From assembly GCA_021812735.1 (NCBI GenBank), contig JAKAMV010000247.1:1-10888 (forward strand): a stretch of DNA of 10,888 bases, in the 5' to 3' direction. Below, piece after piece: positions 1 to 6,022 of the stretch. The notes under the pieces are model-generated. The model was given only the letters and a program-made list of their open reading frames with translations, had not been told where the DNA came from and made no database searches. Position 1 is the stretch's first letter; every line of letters begins with the position of its first letter. A program made the translations under genes and the position numbers. The DNA comes from Chloroflexota bacterium (GTDB taxonomy: Bacteria > Chloroflexota > Limnocylindria > Limnocylindrales > CSP1-4).

Positions 1-1359
1 GCCCGCGACGGCGCTCCCCGATACCGGCACGAGCGTGCCCGGCGCGGTGGTCGTGGTCACGCCGCTCGCGTAGAAGTAGGACGTGGCGGGGCTCTGCGGG
101 TTATCCACGACGATCTCGTACGACCCGTCCGGGACGGTCAGCGCATACGCGCCGGATGTAGCGGTCATGATCCCCGCGCTGTATCCGGAGATGCACCCGT
201 CCACGACGGTCGTATCGACGGCATTCACGCGCCAGCCGGAGTCGGGCCCGGACGAGCCGGTCACGGTCCCGCTGATCGTGTACATCGGCGGGAGCTGCAT
301 CTGGAGGCCGGCGATCGAACTGCCCACCACCGAGAGGGACGGGGTGGTGCAGTTCCATCCGCCGAGGTTGCCCGGCTGACCGGGCGTGTATGCGAAGGTG
401 GGCCCCACCTGGGCGGACGGGCTCGTGGGCGGCGCGGATGCCGCGATCCGGTACGAACCGTCGATCACCGGCACTGAGAACCGCCCCTCGGCGTCGGTGA
501 GAACTGACGGCGACTGGCTGAAGTGATCCGGGAAGCTGATCACCGCCCCGACATTCTCGTTCGTCCGGAGGGCCCCGGAGGCGTCGGTCATGGTGCCCGC
601 AATCGTGTAGAAGACTGGCAGCTGAATGTCGATACCGCTTACCGGCGAGGAGCCCAGGGTGATTGGGGTGCCCTGCGGCACATCCGCGGTCGGGCCGCTC
701 GATGTGTAGGCGAGGGCAAACTGGTTCGGGCCCGCTGTTGCGATCACCTGGTAGGCACCGGGGGCCGACAGGGACAGCGCATAGTTGCCCTGCGAGTCTG
801 TCGTGGTCCGAGCCGACGGTCCGGCCCAGCCATCCGGCTGCGCCGTGACGAACTCTCCGGTCACCGGGTTCCCGGAGGCGTCCTCGACCGTGCCGCAGAT
901 CATGCTGCCGGTGCATGGCGGCGCGAGCACGGTGAGATCGTTGCTGACGCCCGTCTGGGTCGTTGTGCTGAGCGTGATGGTGTGGGTGATCGAGGTGTCG
1001 GTCCCGGCCGGGATGGTGACCGTGGCGTCCACGCTGCCGGTGGCGCTGGAGGTGGTGGTGCCGAGCACGGTCGGCGTCGAGTGGAGCGTGATGGTCACTG
1101 GGCTGTCGGGCGTGTAGCCCGTGCCGGTGACGGTCACCTGCTGGCCCGCCAGCTGGATGGTCGGGTTGACCAGCGCGGTCGGCGCAGCGGCGGTGCCGGA
1201 CCCCACGGCCGCGGTGAGCTGCTGGTTGATCCCGCTGAACGTGGCGCCGACCCCGCCGTTGACGGCAGTCAGGGCGACGATGAGGATGGCGGCGATCAGC
1301 CCGAGTGCGAGCCCGTACTCGGTGGTGGACTGTCCGCGGCGATGCTGGTAGCGGTTCAT
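1..1359 (-). CDS. Flp-type pilin head fused to Ig-like and carboxypeptidase-regulatory-like repeats (C-terminus outside window)
   Basis: The frame is open for 453 codons from ATG 1359 to the window edge, so the C-terminus is missing. A GGGAG ribosome site lies 8 bases before the ATG. Residues 1-49 match the Flp/Fap pilin family: a short basic leader (MNRYQHRRG), a class III prepilin-peptidase site G9|QSTTEY with E at +5 and Y at +6, then a hydrophobic helix (LALGLIAAILIVAL). Residues about 60-150 form an Ig-like segment (VTVTGTGYTPDSPVTITL). From about 154 there are three related modules starting ICGTVEDASG, IAGTMTDASG and ISGTVTGSSG, spaced about 100 residues apart. The second and third are preceded by LPxxYTI linkers. 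These resemble carboxypeptidase regulatory-like (CarboxypepD_reg) folds. Flp pilins are normally only 50-80 residues, so this is a pilin-anchored modular adhesin or minor pilin. I infer export and processing by a Tad system; none is visible in the window. Confidence 0.88.
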   Translation of the reverse strand, partial: MNRYQHRRGQSTTEYGLALGLIAAILIVALTAVNGGVGATFSGINQQLTAAVGSGTAAAPTALVNPTIQLAGQQVTVTGTGYTPDSPVTITLHSTPTVLGTTTSSATGSVDATVTIPAGTDTSITHTITLSTTTQTGVSNDLTVLAPPCTGSMICGTVEDASGNPVTGEFVTAQPDGWAGPSARTTTDSQGNYALSLSAPGAYQVIATAGPNQFALAYTSSGPTADVPQGTPITLGSSPVSGIDIQLPVFYTIAGTMTDASGALRTNENVGAVISFPDHFSQSPSVLTDAEGRFSVPVIDGSYRIAASAPPTSPSAQVGPTFAYTPGQPGNLGGWNCTTPSLSVVGSSIAGLQMQLPPMYTISGTVTGSSGPDSGWRVNAVDTTVVDGCISGYSAGIMTATSGAYALTVPDGSYEIVVDNPQSPATSYFYASGVTTTTAPGTLVPVSGSAVAG

Positions 1360-1401
1360 GGTGTGCGCTCCCGTGGCCCGGTGCACCCTGGGCAGCCGGA
1401 T

Positions 1402-1438
1402 CGCCGGGAGGTTCGGCGGGTCTCCGCCGATGTCAAGG
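1402..1438 (-). promoter_or_regulatory. Putative promoter/regulatory motif upstream of the pilin-adhesin gene
   Basis: Reading the minus strand, CCTTGACA (1438-1431, containing a consensus -35 TTGACA) is followed after exactly 19 bases by CCTCCCGGCG (1411-1402). The same two blocks with the same 19-base spacing occur upstream of the TasA-like gene at 10183-10219. No good TATAAT-like -10 is visible at 17-base spacing. The spacer also holds a perfect hairpin: CGGCGG at 1414-1419 pairs with CCGCCG at 1424-1429. The motif sits about 70 bases before the ATG. It could be a promoter for an alternative sigma factor or an activator site. Confidence 0.4.
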
Positions 1439-1566
1439 TTTCGCACATTGCTCGGAGCACGATGACGGCAAGGGCGTCGGCTGGAAATGAAAGCTGATCG
1501 TTTCGCCCGACTGCTGAACCATCCTTTCGCGCCGCTACCAACACCGCGCCCCGTGCTCCTCGCTTG

Positions 1567-1971
1567 TCACCTCCCGCGCCGCGCGGACGCGTCTCTCCAG
1601 GGATAGGCGACCAAAGGGGCCGGCCGTGACGAACGGGAGCGGCCGCTGACTGGCGGTGCCTCGTCTCCCGGTGTCCCGGCGCCGAGGACGCCCTGCGCGC
1701 CCCACAAGATCGAGGCCAGGCGCTCACTGCTGTTCTGTTCGTGGCGATGCGGAGCACGCTCAAGGCCACGCGCGTCCCCATCGCGAGGAGCCGCCCCGAC
1801 GTCGACGGCCACCCGGTGGCCGAGGCGCGCGGCATCAGCAACCCAGGCGCCCACGAGCCATGTCACCCCGTCGTCCCGAACCCTCACCGTGGGCCGTGGA
1901 ACACCGCCCTCCTGGACTGGCCCGTCGTCACGGGGGTACGTCTGGTGGTCGTCCTTCGCCCGGTCGGCCAT
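1567..1971 (-). CDS. Doubtful hypothetical protein
   Basis: I do not recognise this ORF. The frame is open on the minus strand from 2436 to TGA 1567. The part below about 2070 has G/C-rich third positions and protein-like composition (for example TWLVGAWVADAARLGHRVAV). ATG 1971 is the only ATG that gives a compact protein (134 residues, MADRAKDDHQTY...). No clear ribosome site precedes it. The upstream part of the frame is low-complexity Arg/Gly/Pro, typical of a shadow frame. The reverse strand is also partly open (1741-2052), which weakens the case. It may be a remnant of a longer broken gene. Confidence 0.25.
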   Translation of the reverse strand: MADRAKDDHQTYPRDDGPVQEGGVPRPTVRVRDDGVTWLVGAWVADAARLGHRVAVDVGAAPRDGDARGLERAPHRHEQNSSERLASILWGAQGVLGAGTPGDEAPPVSGRSRSSRPAPLVAYPWRDASARRGR

Positions 1972-2577
1972 GCTGGCAGGCGGCGGGTCACCCCGGGTGC
2001 AGGGGTGGCCGGGTTCGAGGGGCGGTCGCAACACCTCGGCGGTGAGGCGTAGCCAGAAGGCCTGCCGACGGTCAACCCATCCTGGGGACCGTCTGCGCCC
2101 GGATGCGCGCTCCCGCCATCCACCAGGCGGGCGCCGGGAGCAGCGGCCACGGTGCTGGGGCGCAATCGCCGCGGGCTGTCGAGCGAGGGCGCCGCGGTCG
2201 GCGGCTCGCTCCCGTGGTCGGCAACCGCGGGGTCCGCCAAGCCAGCGGCCGGCGAACCGCCCGCCGCTGGCAGCCATCAGGCCGCCAGCTCGCGGTTGCC
2301 GACCGCGCGATGAGCGCCGTCCGGCATGGACCGCGGTACCGCGTGCGCGAGATCGCTCGCCGTCCACCTCGCGCCCCGCGACGAGGTGCGGGACGCTCTC
2401 GCTGGGAGGATCACCCGACCCGACGCGGCAGGTCACCGGCCGGCGCGGGGACGTCGCACCGACCGGCCGTGGGTCACCTCCTAGAGCTCAGGGCAGCGCT
2501 CGCACCGGCTGCGCGCGATGCCCCCCTGACGCGCTGCCAGGTTGCGGCGTCCGCCGGGCCGGCGGGCGACGAGCTTC
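1972..2577. other. Stretch without a supported gene
   Basis: Several overlapping frames are open on both strands, but all give Arg/Pro/Gly/Ala-rich translations typical of GC-rich noncoding DNA. None has a ribosome site or recognisable motif. The only structure I can support is the nested inverted repeat at 2216-2304. Confidence 0.5.
2216..2304. repeat. Nested inverted repeat
   Basis: GGTCGGCAACCGCG at 2216-2229 is the exact reverse complement of 2291-2304 (14 bp). Inside it GCCAGCGGC at 2241-2249 is the exact reverse complement of 2263-2271 (9 bp). The DNA or RNA could fold into a long stem with an inner hairpin. No T-tract follows, so it is not a typical intrinsic terminator. Its role is unknown: possible protein-binding site, recombination site or structured RNA. 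Confidence 0.6.
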
Positions 2578-2874
2578 CTACCGGGCGCCGTACCAGTCGG
2601 GGTCCCACGAGTCGCGCAGGTAGCGGCGTCGGAATGTCTCGAGGTCCGCTCGGGCGATGCGATACGTGACCCGTCCGCCGGTTGTCAGGACCGTGGCGCG
2701 GAGGCGGCCCGCCTCGATCTGGCGGCGCACCCAGCGCCCACCCACACAGCCGAGCTCCGCGGCCGCCTGGTCCGTGCTCAGCTACGCCGGGTGTCGGGGC
2801 GACAAGGAGCTCGGCCACCGATCGACCCGTGGACCGGCCGCCGAGCGTGACCGGCCAGCCGGCGCCGGCCTCAT
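2578..2874 (-). pseudogene. Excisionase/MerR-type helix-turn-helix protein, interrupted by an amber codon
   Basis: Starting at ATG 2874 (11 bases after the upstream gene's stop), the frame reads 30 codons, meets TAG at 2784-2782, then continues for 67 codons to TAG 2578. The second part is a clear HTH_17/excisionase-like domain (LSTDQAAAELG, QIEAGRLRATVL, YRIARADLETFRRRYLRDSW). It aligns along its length with the intact HTH protein at 3357-3677: the ELG, RRL/GRL, RxS/RIA and RYRKRY/FRRRY positions correspond. The TAG falls where the paralog has a tyrosine (WYTTAE against *LSTDQ), so a Tyr-to-amber mutation is plausible. Without suppression only a leader peptide would be made, because no start codon with a ribosome site follows the TAG. 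Such small proteins bind DNA, often beside integrated elements. The amber could instead mean the real start is non-canonical. Confidence 0.6.
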
Positions 2875-2885
2875 GGCCCCGGGGA

Positions 2886-3315
2886 TCACCCGTCAGCCCT
2901 GTCGAGCACGCTGGCCATCACCGCCTCGAGCGCCGGCCCCGTGAGACCTCGTCCCAGCGCGTCGGGTGCGCGAGCGCTGGCGCAGGTCGTCGCGCACCGG
3001 GGCCCCGTCGCCCGCCTCCATCGCCGGCACCGCCTGGGTGTCGCGCGCCGGCAGCGCCGCCAGGCGCGAGCGCACAAGGCCCGCCGAGAGCGCAACGATA
3101 TCGGCCCGGACGACCGAGAGACCGGGTTGCCGCCGGGCGCTGGTCACGAGTGCGCTCGTCGTGCCGGTACCGAGCGGCCCGTGCAGGAGGGCGTGGGAGC
3201 GCAGTGCCCGCCCCGGCGCCGGGTCCAGCGACTGCCCGACCAGGGACACCACGAGGAAGACCCAGGGCTGGAGGTGATGCGCCGCGAGCCAGACGGGATC
3301 GAGGAAATCGCGCAT
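2886..3315 (-). pseudogene. Unknown protein, frameshifted near its 3' end
   Basis: ATG 3315 has a GAGG ribosome site 7-8 bases upstream and begins MRDFLDPVWLAAHHLQPW, followed by a short hydrophobic run (VFLVVSLVG). Third positions are almost all G/C for about 118 codons. Near 2955-2965 the coding signal moves to another minus frame that ends DALGRGLTGPALEAVMASVL...ADG with TGA at 2886. Deleting one base there restores a single frame of about 143 residues; the uncorrected frame runs to TGA 2893. I do not recognise the family. The restored stop lies 11 bases before the HTH pseudogene, so the two look like a former operon in which both genes carry lesions. A sequencing error would also explain the shift. 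Confidence 0.5.
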
Positions 3316-3356
3316 GGAGCACCTCGGCGGCGGACGAGGGCTCCAGGTAACCGAAC

Positions 3357-3677
3357 GTGTGCCAAGGCGTCGAGCGCGCCGCGCGCTCCCTTCGCTCTGT
3401 TCGCTGTTTTCGGCGGCGGACGCCGGCGCGCGGCCCGCTTGACGGGCGCTCGATCCCCGCCTACGACCCGCTCATTCAACGCTGGTACACCACGGCCGAG
3501 GTGGGGGCCGAGCTCGGGGTCACCGACACCACCGTGCGCCAGCTCATCCGGGCCCGGCGCCTGGAGGCCCGCGTGCTGCTGGGCGGGAGCCGGCCGGTCT
3601 TTCGCATCAGCGAGGAGGCGCTCGAGCGCTACCGCAAGCGCTACGTGCGGAACACCCTGCGCGACGACTGGGAGTAG
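3357..3677 (+). CDS. Excisionase/MerR-type helix-turn-helix DNA-binding protein
   Basis: The last 65 residues are a compact winged-HTH of the HTH_17/excisionase kind: RWYTTAEVGAELGVTDTTV is the HTH, RQLIRARRLEARVLLGG the following helix and wing, and SEEALERYRKRYVRNTLRDD the C-terminal helix. The gene ends with TAG at 3677. The only in-frame start is GTG 3357, with no strong ribosome site, and the first 38 residues are Arg-rich and not conserved in type. The true start may be downstream or lost. It is divergent from the frameshifted gene at 2886-3315. Its paralog at 2578-2874 lies on the opposite strand, so two copies of the same DNA-binding fold flank one decayed gene. Likely role: DNA-binding regulator or recombination directionality factor of a mobile element; this is inferred from the fold only. 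Confidence 0.72.
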   Translation: MCQGVERAARSLRSVRCFRRRTPARGPLDGRSIPAYDPLIQRWYTTAEVGAELGVTDTTVRQLIRARRLEARVLLGGSRPVFRISEEALERYRKRYVRNTLRDDWE

Positions 3678-3691
3678 GGCACTGCGTCGCC

Positions 3692-3966
3692 GCCTGTCGC
3701 GTGCTCATGCTGACTACGTTCGGGCGCCCGGGCTACCTTCGACGCGCGATGGAGGTCGGTGCGTCGGGTTTCCTGCTCAAGGACGCCCCGGCCACGGAGC
3801 TTGCCGTGGCGATCCGGCGCGCGCATCGCGGAGAGCGCGTGGTGGATCCTGGCCTGGCCGCCGAGGCGCTCAGCGAAGGGACCAGCCCGCTGACCGAGCG
3901 TGAGCGTGAGGTTCTCGCGGCCTCCATCGAGGGCGGCACGAACGCCGAGATCGCCGGGCGGCTCGA
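3692..3966 (+). pseudogene. NarL/FixJ-type response regulator fragment, truncated at both ends
   Basis: The frame encodes CRVLMLTTFGRPGYLRRAM, then GASGFLLKDAPATELAVAIR and VVDPGLAAEAL. This is the end of a receiver domain with the conserved Lys (LLKD) and the linker typical of high-GC NarL-family regulators. The start of a LuxR-type HTH follows (LTEREREVLAASIEGGTNAEIAGRL). The first ~75 residues, including the phosphorylated Asp, are missing: the upstream sequence is unrelated and belongs to the HTH gene ending at 3677. The recognition helix and C-terminus are also missing, because homology stops at about 3963 and another gene fragment begins. GTG 3701 is an in-frame start codon, but the product could not work as a normal regulator. 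No partner histidine kinase is visible. Confidence 0.8.
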
Positions 3967-4243
3967 GTGCTTCCCAAGCTCGAGCTGGCCCGCTGGACGG
4001 GCTCGGTCTTCGATTGGCTCACCGACGAGCGCAACGACACGGCCTGCAGCGGGCGCGTCCGGATGAAGCACCTCGCCGACGTCGTCGATGCCGCGCTCGC
4101 CCTCGCCTGGGCCGAGGCTCGGCCCAGGCCTGCGGGTCGACGGCATGGGCCTCTATGACGCCGCGCTGCGCCTGACGGTCCGCGGCTTCACCCACGTCGC
4201 CCTCGATGTCGAGCTCGGCCTCGACGGAACGGCGGCGGCGTGA
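3967..4243 (+). pseudogene. C-terminal fragment of an unknown protein, frameshifted
   Basis: One frame from 3967 reads PKLELARWTGSVFDWLTDER and MKHLADVVDAALALAWAEAR with strong G/C third positions and stops at 4158. The next plus frame then carries the coding signal: LRVDGMGLYDAALRLTVRGF and THVALDVELGLDGTAAA to TGA 4243. The switch falls at or just after the 25-bp palindrome at 4105-4129. It abuts the response-regulator fragment without a spacer, so it probably lost its N-terminus in the same rearrangement. I do not recognise the family. Confidence 0.45.
4105..4129. repeat. 25-bp near-perfect palindrome
   Basis: GCCTGGGCCGAG (4105-4116) and CTCGGCCCAGGC (4118-4129) are exact reverse complements separated by a single G. 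The palindrome lies inside the gene fragment at 3967-4243, at the point where the reading frame changes. It may mark a slippage or deletion event, a protein-binding site, or chance in GC-rich sequence. Confidence 0.6.
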
Positions 4244-4354
4244 CGGTACCCGGGCCACTGCCCGCCATCGTCGCCCCACGCCCCTCCGGGCGGCCGGTCC
4301 GTGCGGCACCGATTGTACCCCGATGGCCCGGGGCATCCCCACCCACGCCGACGC

Positions 4355-4876
4355 CTATCGCCCCGCCAGCCGATCGTCCGCTTCCTCCGCGATGCGGGTG
4401 AACTCGAGTACGACGGCGCTCGTGATGTACGGGTTGGCCTGGGCGATGAGGTCGACCGTCGCGAGGGCCGCCTTGAGCGACAGGACGCCGAGCTCCACGA
4501 GCTTCAGCAATGGTCGGAGCCCACGCATCTGGGCGACACCGCGCGCCCTGCATTCCTCTCCGAGTGAGCCGTCGTTCGTTAGGCAGGCGTACCCGCTGTC
4601 CCGAGCGACGATGAGGCAGATCCGATCGGCGAACGAGAGGGCCGGATGCTGGTCGGCCGCCTCGTCGAGCTGTTCGAGCGTCGGCTCCACGACGGTGAGA
4701 CCGAGCGCAGTACACCGAAGCTCATCGAGTTGTTGTATCTCCGCGAGGACCGGAGTCGGGACGATCACGGGTGCCACGTGCTGCGCGATGAGGGTCAAGA
4801 CCGACTCGTTGGCCTCGAGGATGTCGATGAGCGCGCAGGCGTCGCCCACGAGACCCGTCAGCGGCCGCTCTTCCAT
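4355..4876 (-). CDS. PIN-domain protein (VapC-like ribonuclease fold)
   Basis: The 173-residue protein has the four PIN acidic positions in order: D12 (VGDACALID), E46 (TPVLAEIQQLD), D84 (LSFADRICLIV) and D102 in the LTND motif (N101-D102). PIN domains are Mg-dependent RNases; many are toxins that cut tRNA or rRNA. Residues 112-173 extend past the usual ~130-residue VapC size. The ATG at 4876 has no good ribosome site. Removing the IS630 element places it 3 bases after the stop codon of the XRE-ImmA gene (TAG GCG ATG), so translation was probably coupled to that gene. Today 1.14 kb of IS sequence separates them, and expression may depend on a promoter within the element. Stop codon is TAG at 4355-4357. 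The family is clear; the toxin role is inferred. Confidence 0.85.
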   Translation of the reverse strand: MEERPLTGLVGDACALIDILEANESVLTLIAQHVAPVIVPTPVLAEIQQLDELRCTALGLTVVEPTLEQLDEAADQHPALSFADRICLIVARDSGYACLTNDGSLGEECRARGVAQMRGLRPLLKLVELGVLSLKAALATVDLIAQANPYITSAVVLEFTRIAEEADDRLAGR

Positions 4877-4882
4877 CGCCTA

Positions 4883-4909
4883 GTGCACTAGCACGGAGGA
4901 TGCTCGACG
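4883..4909 (+). repeat. IS630 left terminal inverted repeat
   Basis: Begins GTGCACTAGC. Compared with the reverse complement of the right end it shares GTGCAC exactly, then scattered matches including GGAxGCTCG. TAGTGCACTA at 4881-4890 is itself a perfect palindrome. Confidence 0.75.
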
Positions 4910-4938
4910 GTTGGGCGGATTGCAGCTACGCTGCGGGT

Positions 4939-6022
4939 ATGCCGAACCATCCCGCTCCTCCGTTGACCGGTCACTGACACGGAACGCCGTGCCCTCCTGG
5001 GCTTGGTGCGCGCCGGGCGGACCGAACAGCGCCTGGCGACCAAGGCGCGGATCGTGCTCTAGACAGCCGAGGGCATGGCGAACGAGTGGATCGCGGCCGA
5101 GTGTGGCGTGGACAAGATGACGGTCCTCCTGTGGCGGCGCCGCTTCACGAGCCTGCGGGTGGCTGGTTTGCGCGCTGCGCCCCGCCCGGGACGCGAGCCC
5201 GTCCACACCCGTGAGGAGCGCGACCGGGTGATCGCGCTCACGCTCGAGCCGCCCCCTGCTGGTGCGACCCACTGGAGCGCCCGACGGATGGCGGGCCGGG
5301 TGGGGATGTCGATCGCCACGGTGCAGCGCGTTTGGGCTGAGGCGCATCTCATGCCGCACCGGGTGGAGACCTTCAAGTGGAGCACCGATCCTGCGCTCGT
5401 CGAGAAGGCGCGCCACGTGGTGGGCCTCTGCCTTGCGCCACCCGAGAGCGCGGTCGAGCTGTCGGTGGACGAGAAGACGCAGATCCAAGCGCTCGATCGC
5501 ACGCAGCCGATGCTGCCGCTCCGGCCGGGGCAGGTGGAGCGCCTCACCCACGACTAGGAGCGGCACGGGACGACGAACCTCTTCGCCGCCTTGCATGGGG
5601 TCACCGGGCAAGTCACCGCTCAGGCGCGGACCCGTCACACGGGTACCGACTTCCTGGCCTTCCTGCGGCGCGTCGCGCGAACGTGTCCCGACACTGAGCT
5701 GTGCGTCATCCTCGACAACGTCTTGACGCACAAGACGCCGGCCGTGCGGGCCTGGCTGGCACGCCATCCCCGGATCGCATTCCACTTCACTCCGACGTCC
5801 GCTTCCTGGCTCAACCAGGTCGAGACGTGGTTCAGCATCCTTTCCCGCCAGACCATCCGGCTCGGCGCCTTCCGCAGCGTGGCGGAGCTCGTCGAGCGGA
5901 TCGAGGCCTTCACGCGCGGCTGGAATGCCGGAGCAACTCCCTTCATCTGGGTGAAGACGGCCGACGCGATCCTCGCCAAGGCGGTCCGCAAGCCCCGAGC
6001 GTCCAGCGAATCGGTGCACTAG
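4939..6022 (+). pseudogene. IS630-family DDE transposase, one frameshift and two amber codons
   Basis: ATG 4939 starts MPNHPAPPLT. An extra G near 4968-4970 shifts the frame; without it the text reads PLTVTDTERRALLGLVRAG. In the following frame TAG occurs at 5060-5062 (RIVL*TAEG) and at 5555-5557 (THD*ERHGTTNLF). Apart from these the frame is open to TAG 6020-6022, giving about 360 residues. The N-terminal HTH (IAAECGVDKMTVLLWRRRF) and linker are present. The catalytic triad is visible: D at 5468 (LSVDEKTQ), D at 5714 (VILDNVLTHK) and E at 5822 (WLNQVETWF). IS630 transposases cut and paste at TA. Three lesions make this copy inactive in cis unless ambers are read through. The stop uses the target TA plus one host base. 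Confidence 0.88.
5993..6019 (-). repeat. IS630 right terminal inverted repeat
   Basis: Ends GGTGCAC before the TA. Its reverse complement starts GTGCACCGATTCGCTGGACG and aligns with the left end at GTGCAC and the GGAxGCTCG block. The repeat lies inside the 3' end of the transposase frame. Confidence 0.75.

Larger units (their letters stand above)
4881..6021 (+). mobile_element. IS630-family insertion sequence, defective, with TA target duplication
   Basis: The body is 4883-6019 (1137 bp), flanked by TA at 4881-4882 and 6020-6021, the target duplication typical of IS630/Tc1-type elements. Both ends begin GTGCAC and form imperfect terminal inverted repeats. The inside holds one transposase reading frame with a full DDE set but broken by a frameshift and two amber codons. 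The insertion hit the TA of the XRE-ImmA stop codon and separated that gene from the PIN gene. The element transcribes against the interrupted operon. Confidence 0.9.

Noticed and set aside
101..916. A 271-codon minus frame beside the pilin-adhesin gene
   Set aside because: It is out of frame with the true minus gene covering 1-1359 and its translation is Arg/Gly-rich without motifs.
523..1497. A 324-codon plus frame antisense to the pilin-adhesin gene
   Set aside because: Low-complexity Gly/Arg/Val shadow; the opposite strand carries an unmistakable pilin and repeat protein.
2941..3903. A 320-codon plus frame spanning three different genes
   Set aside because: It crosses the frameshifted minus gene, the HTH gene and the response-regulator fragment in a wrong frame.
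4249..4332. Inverted repeat CCCGGGCCA / TGGCCCGGG between the unknown fragment and the PIN gene
   Set aside because: Nine bases separated by 66 in GC-rich DNA; easily chance and no T-tract.
5060..5557. Genome-wide recoding of TAG as a sense codon
   Set aside because: TAG is the natural end of the XRE-ImmA, PIN, intact HTH, Ubl and DUF6527 genes, so general recoding does not fit.
4880..6019. A 379-codon minus frame antisense to the transposase
   Set aside because: Its content is His/Arg/Pro-rich and mirrors the transposase codons; DDE motifs are on the plus strand.
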